DNA from: Brevundimonas bacteroides DSM 4726
GTDB lineage: Bacteria > Pseudomonadota > Alphaproteobacteria > Caulobacterales > Caulobacteraceae
DNA: 64,000 nt
Assembly (NCBI RefSeq): GCF_000701445.1
Contig: NZ_JNIX01000010.1
Span: 124,001 to 188,000, forward strand
Reading direction: 5' to 3'
Shown here piece by piece: positions 16,836-25,594 of this stretch. The translations under genes and the position numbers were made by a program. The number at the start of each line of letters is the position of its first letter. Position 1 is the stretch's first letter. The notes under the pieces are model-generated. The model did no database searches and had not been told where the DNA came from. It saw only the letters and a list, made by a program, of their open reading frames with translations.

Positions 16836-19208
16836 CTAGAGTCCGCCTTGCCCCGAGCCGTTGGACGCCAGCCTCAGCACTATGTCGTCCACCTGCACCC
16901 CGCCCCGGTCGATGACCAGGTTCTGGTAGTTGCGCTGCCCCTCGATCGTCTCGGCCTCGACGCCCGAGACCTCGGCGACGAACTGGGCGCGCAGATAGGT
17001 GGCCAGCTCGCCAGCCGTCACCGCCCCGTCGCCGTCCACGTCGCCATCGCCCGCTAGCCCCGCCCGCAGGAAGTGGGAAAGATATCCCCCTGCCTCGAAC
17101 TTGTCGGCGACCGAGCTGGTCAGGTCCTCTTCCGAGCTGAACAGGCCCATCACCCCCGGCCGGTCCACGACGTTCCTGGCGAATCCGCCCGAGAAGCAGC
17201 TGTCCAACACCAGCAGCGACAGCCGCGTGTTCAGCCCGGCGAACATCTCGGCCATCTCGGCGTCGGTGATCTCGCCGTCGCGCAGGACGATGGTCTCGGT
17301 GCGGCCGTCCGGTTCGCCTCCACTGGGCCCACCCGCCTCCTGGGCCCCGTGGCCGGAGAAGAAGAACAGGAACATGTCGTCCGGACCGGCCTCGCGCGCT
17401 ACCTGCGCAAAGGCCCGACGCACGCCCGCGACCGTGGCTTCCGCATTGGTCAGGACCACGCTCTCCGGCGCCAGCACCCCGCCGCGCTCCAGCGTCTCGG
17501 CCAGCTTCTCGGCGTCCTCGTCGGTGTAGGACAGGTCGTTCGCCACCCCGCCATAGTCCGAAATGCCGACCATGATGGCATGGACCCGCGCCCCGCCCGG
17601 CACCGCCGCCTGCCGCGCCGTTCCCATCGATGGGGCCACGCTGAAGCGATAGGACCCCGTCTCGCCGGGCGCATAGGAGGTCACCTGCACCTCATACTCG
17701 CCGTCCTCGGCCAGAACGGTGTCGATGCGGCTGTCGGTGCCTGTCTCGCCGTCGTCGTTGTCGATCTGCTCCCCGCCCGGCGTGCGCAGGATTAGATAGG
17801 CGTCGAACGCAGACGACGTCAGCTCCGCCGCCACTCTTTGCCCGCGCCTACCGACGAAGGTGAAGCTGTCGGCGTATTCGCCGCTCGACAGCTGGTCGTC
17901 CCCGGCCTGGAGCGAGCCGCCGACGGTCTGGCCCAGCTGGATCGATCCGCCCGTCGCGCTCTGTCGTCCGCGGTCGTCCTCGACATAGGACTGCTGGCCG
18001 GGCCGGCTGGTCGAGGCACGACCGTCCGCGGCCACCGCCGCCAGGCGATAGGCCCCCTCCTCGCCCGGCGCATAGCTGGTGGCCGTCACCTCATAGTCGC
18101 CGTCGGCCGGAAGCGTCACGACCAGGCGGCTGTTGAACGAACCGTCGCCGTCCGGATCGTCGTCGTTGAAGTCCGACAGCCCGCCCGGCCCCCGGATTGC
18201 CAAGTAGGGGTCGAAGGCCGACGACGTCAGCCGCAGATCGACCGTCTGACCGCGTCGTCCGCGCAGGGTCCAGGTGTTGATGTATTCCCCGCTCTCCAGC
18301 CGCCGATCGCCCCGCGCCAGGGCCCCGCTGACGGTCTGACCGACCTGGATCACCCCGTCCGCTTCGCGGTTCGAGGGTCGATAGTCCGACTGTGGCCGCC
18401 GTCCCTGATCGGCCCGCGCCGCCGTGCCGCCGCGCTCGACTACGATCTGGTAGCGCCCGACCTCGCCCGGCTCGAAGCTGGTCGCGGCGATGTCGACCTC
18501 GCCGTCGGCCGTCGCCGTGAACGTCAGGGCGCTGTTGGTCGTCCCCCGCTGACCGGTGTCATCGTCGTTGTCCTCCGACAGCCCGCCGCCGCGCAGCATC
18601 AGATAGGTGTCGAAGTCGGCGGACGAGAGCCGCACCGTATAGGTCTCGCCACGCCGGACCGGCAGGCTCCAGTCGTCGGTGAACTCCCCGCTGTTCAGCC
18701 GCCGGTCGCCCTGGGCCAGAACGCCGCCAGAGGTCGCGTCGAGCCGCAGCGTCCCGCCGCCCGCATTGTCCTGACCGCGACGATATTGCGCCTCGCCGCC
18801 CGGCCCCGCCGCGTCCAGCCGCAGCACATAGCGCCCGCTCTCGCCGGGCTCATAGCTGGTCGCGCTGACCCGATAGGTCCCGTTCGTCGGCAGCCGCACG
18901 TCCAGCGCCGAGTTGGTCCCGTCGCCCTCAGCGTCGTCGTTGTCCTCCGAGAACCCGCCCGGCCCTCGGATCATCAGATAGGTGTCAAACTCATCGGATC
19001 TCATGGTGGCCCTCAGGGTCTCGCCTGCGCGGCCCTGGACCTCATAGACGTCCATGAACTCGCCAGAATCCAGCCGGTCGTCGCCGCGCGCCAGCTCGCC
19101 CTGCACCTGGCCGCCCGGCCTCAGTTGCTGGGCCATCGCTCCGGTCGTTATCAGCGGCGATACCGCCAGTGACAGCGAAAGCGCGGTGGAAAACAGGACC
19201 TTGCGCAT
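16836..19208 (-). CDS. Secreted caspase-family protein with four PPC repeats and an EF-hand loop
   Basis: A 790-residue exported protein. After the signal peptide (cleavage near GAMAQQ) come four repeats of about 100 residues each of the pre-peptidase C-terminal (PPC) type, each with GDRRLxSGEY-like, FDTYLMLRGPGG-like, EDNDD and ATSYEPGExGRY-like stretches. The C-terminal third is a C14 caspase-like domain: VHAIMVGISDYG at its start, catalytic His in FFSGHGAQ and catalytic Cys in VLDSCFSGGF. Near the end DVDGDGAVTAGE is a perfect 12-residue EF-hand calcium loop. ATG at 19208 follows GGGGGAG. It converges with dctD. A calcium-dependent extracellular orthocaspase is the inferred role; substrate unknown. 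Confidence 0.9.
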   Translation of the reverse strand: MRKVLFSTALSLSLAVSPLITTGAMAQQLRPGGQVQGELARGDDRLDSGEFMDVYEVQGRAGETLRATMRSDEFDTYLMIRGPGGFSEDNDDAEGDGTNSALDVRLPTNGTYRVSATSYEPGESGRYVLRLDAAGPGGEAQYRRGQDNAGGGTLRLDATSGGVLAQGDRRLNSGEFTDDWSLPVRRGETYTVRLSSADFDTYLMLRGGGLSEDNDDDTGQRGTTNSALTFTATADGEVDIAATSFEPGEVGRYQIVVERGGTAARADQGRRPQSDYRPSNREADGVIQVGQTVSGALARGDRRLESGEYINTWTLRGRRGQTVDLRLTSSAFDPYLAIRGPGGLSDFNDDDPDGDGSFNSRLVVTLPADGDYEVTATSYAPGEEGAYRLAAVAADGRASTSRPGQQSYVEDDRGRQSATGGSIQLGQTVGGSLQAGDDQLSSGEYADSFTFVGRRGQRVAAELTSSAFDAYLILRTPGGEQIDNDDGETGTDSRIDTVLAEDGEYEVQVTSYAPGETGSYRFSVAPSMGTARQAAVPGGARVHAIMVGISDYGGVANDLSYTDEDAEKLAETLERGGVLAPESVVLTNAEATVAGVRRAFAQVAREAGPDDMFLFFFSGHGAQEAGGPSGGEPDGRTETIVLRDGEITDAEMAEMFAGLNTRLSLLVLDSCFSGGFARNVVDRPGVMGLFSSEEDLTSSVADKFEAGGYLSHFLRAGLAGDGDVDGDGAVTAGELATYLRAQFVAEVSGVEAETIEGQRNYQNLVIDRGGVQVDDIVLRLASNGSGQGGL

Positions 19209-19390
19209 GCGACTCTCCCCCGAAAGACGACGCGACAATGCATGGGCGCACGGCGTCTGTCACCGGGTCGGCGAACGCCGGTCAGATTCCGGCGCCTCAC
19301 CCCCATTTCGGCCTTGATCGCGGCGCATAGGCTCCGGCCCTGATTTTCGCGCCGCTCGCTTTTTCGACGCACGCGCCCTACGAGACCCCC

Positions 19391-21367
19391 ATGCCCTTCC
19401 CCGCCAGCCATCCCGCGCTCGACCGCGCGCTCTCCGAACGCGGCTATGACGAGCCAACCCCCGTCCAGTCCGCCGTGCTGGAGGCCGAGGAAGGCCGCGA
19501 CCTGCTGGTCAGTGCCCAGACCGGCTCGGGCAAGACCGTCGCCTTCGGCCTGGCGCTCGCCACCACCCTGCTCGGCGACGCCGACCGCATCGAGGACAAC
19601 GGCGCGCCCGGCGCCCTGATCATCGCCCCCACCCGCGAACTGGCGCTGCAGGTCTCGAAGGAACTGGAGTGGCTCTACGGCAAGGCCGGGGCCCGCATCG
19701 CCACCTGCGTCGGCGGCATGGACCCCCGCGCCGAGCGTCGCGTGCTGGAACGCGGCGCCGCCATCGTCGTCGGCACGCCCGGCCGCCTCAAGGACCACCT
19801 CGAACGCGGCGCGCTCGACCTGTCCCAGCTCAAGGCCGTCGTGCTCGACGAGGCCGACGAGATGCTCGACATGGGCTTCTCCGAGGACTTGACCTTCATC
19901 CTCGACGCCGCCCCGGCCGAACGCCGCACCCTGCTTTTTTCCGCGACCCTGGCCCGCGACATCGTCGACCTGGCCCGCACCTATCAGCGCGACGCCATCC
20001 GCATCGATACGACGCAGAAGAACGCGCCCCACGGCGACATCGAATACCGCTGCATCCGCGTCGCCCCCAATGAGGTCGAGCTGGGCGTCGTCAATGTGCT
20101 GCGCTGGTTCGAGGCCCCCGGCGCCCTCGTCTTCGCCAACACCCGCGAGCGCGTGAAGCACCTGACTTCCAGCTTGCGCGAGCGCGGCTTCTCCGTCGTC
20201 GGCCTATCCGGCGAACTGACGCAGGGCGCCCGCTCCGAGGCTTTGCAAGCCTTGCGCGACGGCCACGCCCGCGTCTGCGTGGCGACCGACGTCGCCGCGC
20301 GGGGGCTGGACCTGCCCTACCTCGGCCTCGTCATCCACGCCGAAATCCCGGTCAACAAGGCCACGCTCCTTCACCGTTCTGGCCGTACCGGCCGCGCGGG
20401 CAAGAAGGGCGTCTCGGTCCTGATGGTCAGCTACACGCGCCGTCGCAAGGTCGAGCTCATGCTCCAGTCGGCCGCCATCAAGGCCGAATGGCAGGGCCCG
20501 CCCACCGCCGAAATGATCCTGGAAAAGGACCGCGAACGCCTGCTCGCCGACCCAGCCCTGACCGCCCCGGTCGAGGACGAGGAGGCCCTGGCCCTGGGCC
20601 GGCAGCTGCTGGAGCGTTCGACGCCCGAGCAGATCGCCGCCTCCCTCATTCGCCTCTATCGCCGGAAGCTGCCGTCGCCAGAAGACGTCTATGACGACGA
20701 GCGCATGAAGCGCGCCCAATCGTCCGGCGTGAACGAGCGCGGCCAGCGCGACGGTCCCCTGACGGACTTCGCGCGCGGCGGCGACATGGTCTGGTTCCGC
20801 ATCAATATCGGCCGCGACAAGAACGCCGATCCCAAGTGGCTGTTGCCGACCATCTGCCGCCTGGGCCACGTCACCAAGCCCGACGTCGGCTCCATCAAGA
20901 TCTTCGAGCGCGAGACCAAGTTCGAGATCACCCGGTCCGCCGAGGCCAAGTTCCGCGCGGCCGTCGCCGCGTCCACCGAGGACGGCGTGACCGTGTCGGA
21001 CGCCGTCGCCCCCGGGCCCGGCGAGAAGTCGCTGCGCCGCTTCGACAAGCCCCGCCGCGACGACGGCGACCGCCCCGCCCGCGCCCCGCGCTCGCCCCGC
21101 GCCGACGGCCCGCCCTCGAAGAAGCCCTGGACGCCCCGCCCGTCCGAGGCCGCCGCCGCGCCCACCTCGGACGAGGCCAGGCCCAAGTGGGTCAAGCGCA
21201 CCAAGGACGCCCCCGTCCCCGAGGGCAAGAAGCCCTGGGTCGACAAGCCCAAGTTCGCCAAGAAGCCCTGGACGCCCAAGCCCGCCTCCGCCGCCGGCGA
21301 CCGCCCCTGGACCGGCAAGCCCAAGCCGGGCCCGAAGACCTTCAAGGGCAAGAAGGCGCGGGGCTGA
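19391..21367 (+). CDS. DEAD-box ATP-dependent RNA helicase with DbpA-like C-terminal domain
   Basis: A 658-residue helicase. Motifs in order: Q motif (YDEPTPVQSAVL), Walker A AQTGSGKT (residues 42-49), PTRELALQ, GTPGRLKDH, DEAD (153-156), SAT, and in the second core domain ARGLDLPYLGLVIH and HRSGRTGR. After about residue 440 comes a DbpA-type RNA-binding fold (VWFRINIGRDKNADPKWLLP...), then a basic, proline-rich and lysine-rich tail with repeated KKPWTPK-like units. It unwinds structured RNA, probably in ribosome assembly or RNA decay. The long low-complexity tail is typical of alphaproteobacterial members. It is divergent from the caspase gene, with about 180 bases between them. Confidence 0.94.
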   Translation: MPFPASHPALDRALSERGYDEPTPVQSAVLEAEEGRDLLVSAQTGSGKTVAFGLALATTLLGDADRIEDNGAPGALIIAPTRELALQVSKELEWLYGKAGARIATCVGGMDPRAERRVLERGAAIVVGTPGRLKDHLERGALDLSQLKAVVLDEADEMLDMGFSEDLTFILDAAPAERRTLLFSATLARDIVDLARTYQRDAIRIDTTQKNAPHGDIEYRCIRVAPNEVELGVVNVLRWFEAPGALVFANTRERVKHLTSSLRERGFSVVGLSGELTQGARSEALQALRDGHARVCVATDVAARGLDLPYLGLVIHAEIPVNKATLLHRSGRTGRAGKKGVSVLMVSYTRRRKVELMLQSAAIKAEWQGPPTAEMILEKDRERLLADPALTAPVEDEEALALGRQLLERSTPEQIAASLIRLYRRKLPSPEDVYDDERMKRAQSSGVNERGQRDGPLTDFARGGDMVWFRINIGRDKNADPKWLLPTICRLGHVTKPDVGSIKIFERETKFEITRSAEAKFRAAVAASTEDGVTVSDAVAPGPGEKSLRRFDKPRRDDGDRPARAPRSPRADGPPSKKPWTPRPSEAAAAPTSDEARPKWVKRTKDAPVPEGKKPWVDKPKFAKKPWTPKPASAAGDRPWTGKPKPGPKTFKGKKARG

Positions 21368-21782
21368 CAAACCCTTAGAGCTTCCCCGGCTGGTTCGCAT
21401 CATTGTCCCTTCTTCCCCTGCGGGTCGACGACGGATCGCTTGCGATCCTAGAAGAGGTGGCCCGGAGGTCCGTAGACGGGGCGAAACTGGATCTGCAGAC
21501 GGTGTAGGGCGCGGCCCCACCGCCGGAAGCATTGCTAGCGGCGGGGCTCTAACAGGGCCGTTGATCTGCGGCCCGTGACCCGGGAACAACCCTGGGCCGT
21601 CCACTTCCGATCAGCCCGCCGTGCGACACAGCTTCCTTTCGCCGAAACACCACCTCATGCAGGAACCTGGCGAAGGCTCGGCTGCTCCGTCCGCCGTACC
21701 CACCCGTTAACGGCGGAGAGCGATGACGCACGCCCAACGCCCCGCTGGAATCCCGCTCCGAAACCGCCTACTCCCCCGACCC
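21368..21782. other. Intergenic region before kbl, mostly repeat
   Basis: About 415 bases without a convincing gene. The first part (21410-21470) has a degenerate GC-rich palindrome around CGGATCGCTTGCGATCC; most of the rest is a copy of a dispersed repeat (see 21505-21722). The kbl promoter must lie within or beyond the repeat. Short open frames in it match those in the second repeat copy in the same frame but lack a good start, so I treat them as repeat, not genes. Confidence 0.6.
21505..21722 (-). repeat. Dispersed intergenic repeat, copy 1
   Basis: Read on the minus strand, this stretch aligns along its whole length with 37349-37565 on the plus strand. Shared blocks include GGAGCAGCCG, GCCTTCGCC, TGTTTCGGCGAA, GGACGGCCC and the exact 19-mer CAACGGCCCTGTTAGAGCC. 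No terminal inverted repeat or target duplication is evident. It ends just before the ribosome-site-like GGAGAGCG upstream of kbl. Confidence 0.72.
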
Positions 21783-22979
21783 ATGAGCACCGCCGCCTTT
21801 CATTCCCGCGTCGCCGGCGAACTGACCGACATCGCCGACCAGGGCCTGACCAAGCCCGAGCGGGTCATCCAGTCCCGCCAGGGCCCGGTCATCGAGGTCG
21901 GTGGGCGTCGGGTCCTGAACTTCTGCGCCAACAACTACCTCGGCCTCGGCGGTGATCAGCGCATCGTCGACGCCGCCAATGCGGCGACCGAACGCTGGGG
22001 CGGCGGCACGGCCTCGGTCCGTTTCATCTGCGGGACGCTGGAGATCCACAAGGAGCTGGAACGCGCCATCGCCGACTACCTCGGCTTTGAGGACGCCATC
22101 CTGTTCGCCGCCGCCTTCGACGCCAACGGCGGCCTGTTCGAGCCCCTGTTCGGGCCTGAGGACGCCATCGTGTCGGACAGCCTGAACCACGCCTCGATCA
22201 TCGACGGCGTGCGGCTGTGCAAGGCCAAGCGCTACCGCTACGCCACCTCCGACATGGCGGACCTGGAGACCCAGCTGAAGCAGGCCCGGGCGGATGGCGC
22301 GCGCGACATCATCATCGCCACGGATGGCGCCTTCTCGATGGACGGCTACATCGCCAAGCTGGATGAAATCCGCACGCTGGCCGACCGCTACGACGCCCTG
22401 ATCATGGTCGACGACTGCCACGCGACGGGTTTCCTGGGGCCGCAGGGTCGGGGCTCCTACGCCCACTGCGGGGTCAAGGTGGACTTCGTCACCGGCACCT
22501 TCGGCAAGGCGCTGGGCGGCGCCATGGGCGGCTTCATCTGCGCGACCAGGCCCGTGGTCGAACTGCTGAAGCAGCGCGCCCGGCCCTACCTGTTCTCCAA
22601 TGCGCTGGCTCCGTCCGTCTGCGGCGCCAGTCTGGAGGCCATCCGCATCGCGCAGGGCTCCGAAGGCGAGCGCTTACGGACCCAGCTGTTCGCCAACGCC
22701 GAGCGGTTCCGGGGGGCCATGCAGGCGGCGGGGTTCAACCTCCTGCCGGGCCAGCACCCGATCGTCCCGGTCATGCTGGGTGACGCCAAACTGGCCCAGG
22801 ACTTCGCCGCCCGCATGCTGGAGCTCGGCGTCTACGTCATCGGCTTTTCGTTCCCCGTCGTGCCGCGCGGCCAGGCCCGCATCCGCACCCAGATGTCGGC
22901 GGCGCACACCTTCGAACACATTGATCAAGCGGTCGCGGCGTTCACGACGGCCGGCAAGGAATTGGGAGTTATCGCATGA
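21783..22979 (+). CDS. kbl: Glycine C-acetyltransferase (2-amino-3-ketobutyrate CoA ligase)
   Basis: A 398-residue PLP enzyme that converts 2-amino-3-oxobutyrate and CoA to glycine and acetyl-CoA, the second step of threonine breakdown. Motifs: LNFCANNYLGL near the N-terminus, ASIIDGVRLCKAKRYRY, the PLP-binding DDCHATGFLGPQGRG and the Schiff-base lysine K242 in GTFGKALGGAMGG. ATG at 21783 matches the family N-terminus; an in-frame ATG at 21723 has a better ribosome site (GGAGAGCG) and would add 20 residues, so the start is uncertain. The stop overlaps the tdh ATG by four bases, giving a two-gene operon. Confidence 0.95.
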   Translation: MSTAAFHSRVAGELTDIADQGLTKPERVIQSRQGPVIEVGGRRVLNFCANNYLGLGGDQRIVDAANAATERWGGGTASVRFICGTLEIHKELERAIADYLGFEDAILFAAAFDANGGLFEPLFGPEDAIVSDSLNHASIIDGVRLCKAKRYRYATSDMADLETQLKQARADGARDIIIATDGAFSMDGYIAKLDEIRTLADRYDALIMVDDCHATGFLGPQGRGSYAHCGVKVDFVTGTFGKALGGAMGGFICATRPVVELLKQRARPYLFSNALAPSVCGASLEAIRIAQGSEGERLRTQLFANAERFRGAMQAAGFNLLPGQHPIVPVMLGDAKLAQDFAARMLELGVYVIGFSFPVVPRGQARIRTQMSAAHTFEHIDQAVAAFTTAGKELGVIA

Positions 22980-24028
22980 CCACCACCATGAAGGCCCTGG
23001 CCAAGATGCGGCCCGAGGTCGGCCTCGACCTGATCGAGGCCCCGGTGCCCACGCCCGGCCCCGAGGACGTCCTCATCAAGGTCCGCCGCGCCGCCGTCTG
23101 CGGCACCGACATCCACATCTGGAACTGGGACGAGTGGTCCCAGAAGAACGTCCCCGTCCCCATGATCACGGGCCATGAGTTCAGTGGCGACATCGTCCAC
23201 ATCGGCAAGGACGTGGATCGCCGGCTGAAAGTCGGCCAGCGCGTCTCGGTCGAGGGCCACGTCATCGACCTGAACTCCGAGGCCGCCCGCGCGGGCCACT
23301 TCCACCTCGACCCCGCCACGCGCGGCATCGGCGTGAACCGCCAGGGGGGCTTCGCCGAATACGTCGTGGCCCCGGCCTTCAACGTCATCGAGCTGCCCGA
23401 GGACGTGCCCTATGAGATCGGCTCCATCCTCGACCCCTTCGGCAACGCCGTCCACACGGCCCAGCAGTTCGATCTGCTCGGCGAGGACGTGCTGGTCACC
23501 GGCGCCGGTCCCATCGGCATGATGGCCGCCGCCGTCGCGCGTCACGCCGGCGCCCGCACCGTTGTGCTCACCGACATCAACGACTTCCGCCTGGAGCTGG
23601 CCCAGAAGGTCGCGCCGGGCGTGCGCTGCGTGAACACCACTCGCGAAGACCTGCACGACGTCATGAAGGAGCTGGGCCTCAAGGTCGGCTTCGACGTGGC
23701 GCTTGAGATGTCCGGCTCGCCCCTCGCCTTCAAGCAGTGCGTCGACACCCTAATCATGGGCGGCGGGCTCGCCCTGCTCGGCATTCCGTCCAAGCCGATG
23801 GAGACCGACTGGGGCGCGATCATCCTGAAGGCCCTGACGATCAAGGGCGTCTACGGTCGCGAGATGTTCACGACCTGGCGCAAGATGCTGGGCCTGCTCA
23901 AGGCCGGGCTCGACCTGACGCCGCTCATCACCCACACCCTGCCGTACGACCGCTATGCCGAAGGCTTCGAGGCCATGCGCTCGGGCCAGTCGGGCAAGGT
24001 CGTTCTGGACTGGGACAAGGCTGCGTAG
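22976..24028 (+). CDS. tdh: L-threonine 3-dehydrogenase
   Basis: A 350-residue zinc-type alcohol dehydrogenase family member that oxidises threonine to 2-amino-3-oxobutyrate, which Kbl then cleaves. The catalytic zinc region AAVCGTDIHIWNWDEW and GHEFSGDIV is intact, as is the NAD fold with TGAGPIGMMAAAVARHAGA. The lobe that in E. coli Tdh carries four structural-zinc cysteines instead reads EGHVIDLNSEAARAGHFHLD, with no Cys at all, before the conserved GIGVNRQGGFAEYV. The catalytic function should remain. The start is coupled to kbl by an ATGA overlap. Confidence 0.95.
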   Translation: MTTTMKALAKMRPEVGLDLIEAPVPTPGPEDVLIKVRRAAVCGTDIHIWNWDEWSQKNVPVPMITGHEFSGDIVHIGKDVDRRLKVGQRVSVEGHVIDLNSEAARAGHFHLDPATRGIGVNRQGGFAEYVVAPAFNVIELPEDVPYEIGSILDPFGNAVHTAQQFDLLGEDVLVTGAGPIGMMAAAVARHAGARTVVLTDINDFRLELAQKVAPGVRCVNTTREDLHDVMKELGLKVGFDVALEMSGSPLAFKQCVDTLIMGGGLALLGIPSKPMETDWGAIILKALTIKGVYGREMFTTWRKMLGLLKAGLDLTPLITHTLPYDRYAEGFEAMRSGQSGKVVLDWDKAA

Positions 24029-24048
24029 GCCGAAGTCTTGACGGCATA

Positions 24049-24080
24049 CCCATGATCCCCGACCACCCGGGGGTCATGGG
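24049..24080 (+). terminator. Strong hairpin after tdh
   Basis: CCCATGATCCCC pairs with GGGGGTCATGGG over 12 bases with one G-U pair, around an eight-base loop. It begins 21 bases after the tdh stop. No T-run follows, so it may be a Rho-type end, an mRNA stabiliser or a processing site rather than an intrinsic terminator. Confidence 0.5.
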
Positions 24081-24131
24081 GCCCGCGACTGATTCCCGCC
24101 TGTTCGCCGCGCCGCCTTCGAGGCCGCGCGG

Positions 24132-24578
24132 ATGAGCGCCATCGTCGACTTCCTGAAGGGTGCCGGCAACGACGGCGCGGGCCGCAACGTGTTCGAAGTC
24201 GTCGCCATGAACGACCGCCAGATCGAGGAGACCCATGACTTCATCCAGTGGCTGTTCCCGCTGGACCAGCCGTCGGGCGCCAACCGCCGCGCGCCCGTCC
24301 TGACGCCCGACGACGTTCAGGCCATTCACGCATCCGGCCTGGCCCAGATCGCTCTGGCCGCCGGGACCGACCGGATGGCCGCCTTCTATCAGTCGAACGG
24401 CCACTGGCTGGTCCCTCAGGACCACAACCACCTGCGCATCACCCGCATCATCAAATCGCTCCGCCTGCTGCGCGGCCCCGGCGAGGCGGCCGAGTTCCGC
24501 GATCTGATCCTCAAGCTCGACGACCGCGCCGGCCGCCCCATCAGCCCGGCCAGCCGCACGTTCTGGGACCAAGCCTAG
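24132..24578 (+). CDS. OGFr-like conserved-domain protein
   Basis: A 148-residue soluble protein matching the N-terminal domain family of the animal opioid growth factor receptor: the signature ETHDFIQWLFPLDQPSG is clear, followed by ARRAPVLTPDDV-like text (here NRRAPVLTPDDVQAI), MAAFYQSNGHWLVPQDHNH and RITRIIKSLRLL. Bacterial single-domain members are known but have no established function, and no receptor role should be inferred. GAGG precedes the ATG. It follows tdh after a hairpin and converges with the topoisomerase gene, the two TAG stops overlapping through a CTAG. Confidence 0.8.
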   Translation: MSAIVDFLKGAGNDGAGRNVFEVVAMNDRQIEETHDFIQWLFPLDQPSGANRRAPVLTPDDVQAIHASGLAQIALAAGTDRMAAFYQSNGHWLVPQDHNHLRITRIIKSLRLLRGPGEAAEFRDLILKLDDRAGRPISPASRTFWDQA

Positions 24579-25594
24579 GCCTTCAGCACCCGGATCAGCG
24601 CCGCCTCGAACCCCTTGGCGTCCGCCCCCGGCAGCACCTCGCCGATCCGCCCGCTCTCATAGAGGTCGAACACCGTCGGATGGACATAGGACGACCGGCA
24701 CACCGTCGGGGTGTTGCCCAGCAGCCCGGAAACCGCCTTCACGCAGACCGTGATCTTGCGCTTCGCATCGGTCGCCGAGGTCGGCGGCTCCATGTCGCGC
24801 AGCGCCCGCGCCGCCGACACCGTGCCGGCCCAGGTGCGGAAATCCTTGGCGGAAAAATCCTCGCCCATCGCCTCGCGGATATAGGCGTTCACATCGTCAG
24901 AGGTGATCGGGCACAGGCTCCCATCGTCAGCGCGATACTTGAACAGCTGCTGGCCGCGCAGCTCGCGCATCGATCGCACCACGGTCGCCAGCCGCCGATC
25001 CCGGACGCTGACCCTGTGCTCGATCCCGGACTTGCCGCGAAAGGCGAAGGTCAAACCCGCGCCGTCAACCTCCAGGTGCCGCTTGTGCAGCGTCGTCAGA
25101 CCATAGCTGCGGTTCTGCCTGGCGTACTGGGCGTTGCCCACCCGAATCAGCGTGATCTCCAGCAGACGCACCGCCGTCGCCAGCACCTTGTCCCGGCTGA
25201 TCCCGCGCTTGCCCAGGTCCGCCTCGACCCGCTCGCGCAACTTCGGCAGACGCCGAGCGAAAGCCGGCATCCGGTCGAACTTTCCGCCCGACCGATGCTC
25301 GGACCAGTCGTTGTGATAACGGTACTGCTTGCGCCCCTTCACGTCCCGGCCGGTCGCCTGGATGTGGCCCGTCGCCTGCGGGCAGATCCAGACGTCGGTC
25401 CATGCGGGCGGAATGGCCAGCGCCCGGATGCGCGCCAGCATCTCAGCGTCCTTCACCAGCCGCCCCTCGGCGTCGCGATAGGAAAAGCCCTTGCCCGACG
25501 GAACGCGCCTCAGGCCGGGAAACTGGTCGCTGCAATAGGTCAGGCCCTGCGGGACCTCGACGTCGCGCGCGAAGGCGGCGGAGCCGTCAGCCAT
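24575..25594 (-). CDS. DNA topoisomerase IB (poxvirus type)
   Basis: A 339-residue type IB topoisomerase that relaxes supercoils through a 3'-phosphotyrosine link. The N-terminal part (IPPAWTDVWICPQATGHIQA, DVKGRKQYRYHNDW) is typical of bacterial members. Catalytic residues: R151 in LIRVGN, K188 in FRGKSG, R253 in DFRTWAGT, N294 in LLGNT (Asn where vaccinia has His, as in other bacterial enzymes) and the nucleophile Y303 in CRSSYVHP. Its ATG overlaps the stop of the 112-residue gene upstream by one base, so they form an operon. Confidence 0.95.
   Translation of the reverse strand: MADGSAAFARDVEVPQGLTYCSDQFPGLRRVPSGKGFSYRDAEGRLVKDAEMLARIRALAIPPAWTDVWICPQATGHIQATGRDVKGRKQYRYHNDWSEHRSGGKFDRMPAFARRLPKLRERVEADLGKRGISRDKVLATAVRLLEITLIRVGNAQYARQNRSYGLTTLHKRHLEVDGAGLTFAFRGKSGIEHRVSVRDRRLATVVRSMRELRGQQLFKYRADDGSLCPITSDDVNAYIREAMGEDFSAKDFRTWAGTVSAARALRDMEPPTSATDAKRKITVCVKAVSGLLGNTPTVCRSSYVHPTVFDLYESGRIGEVLPGADAKGFEAALIRVLKA

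Noticed and set aside
17838..19172. 444-residue plus-strand open frame
   Set aside because: Antisense to the PPC repeats of the caspase gene; its apparent repeats only mirror those of the real protein.
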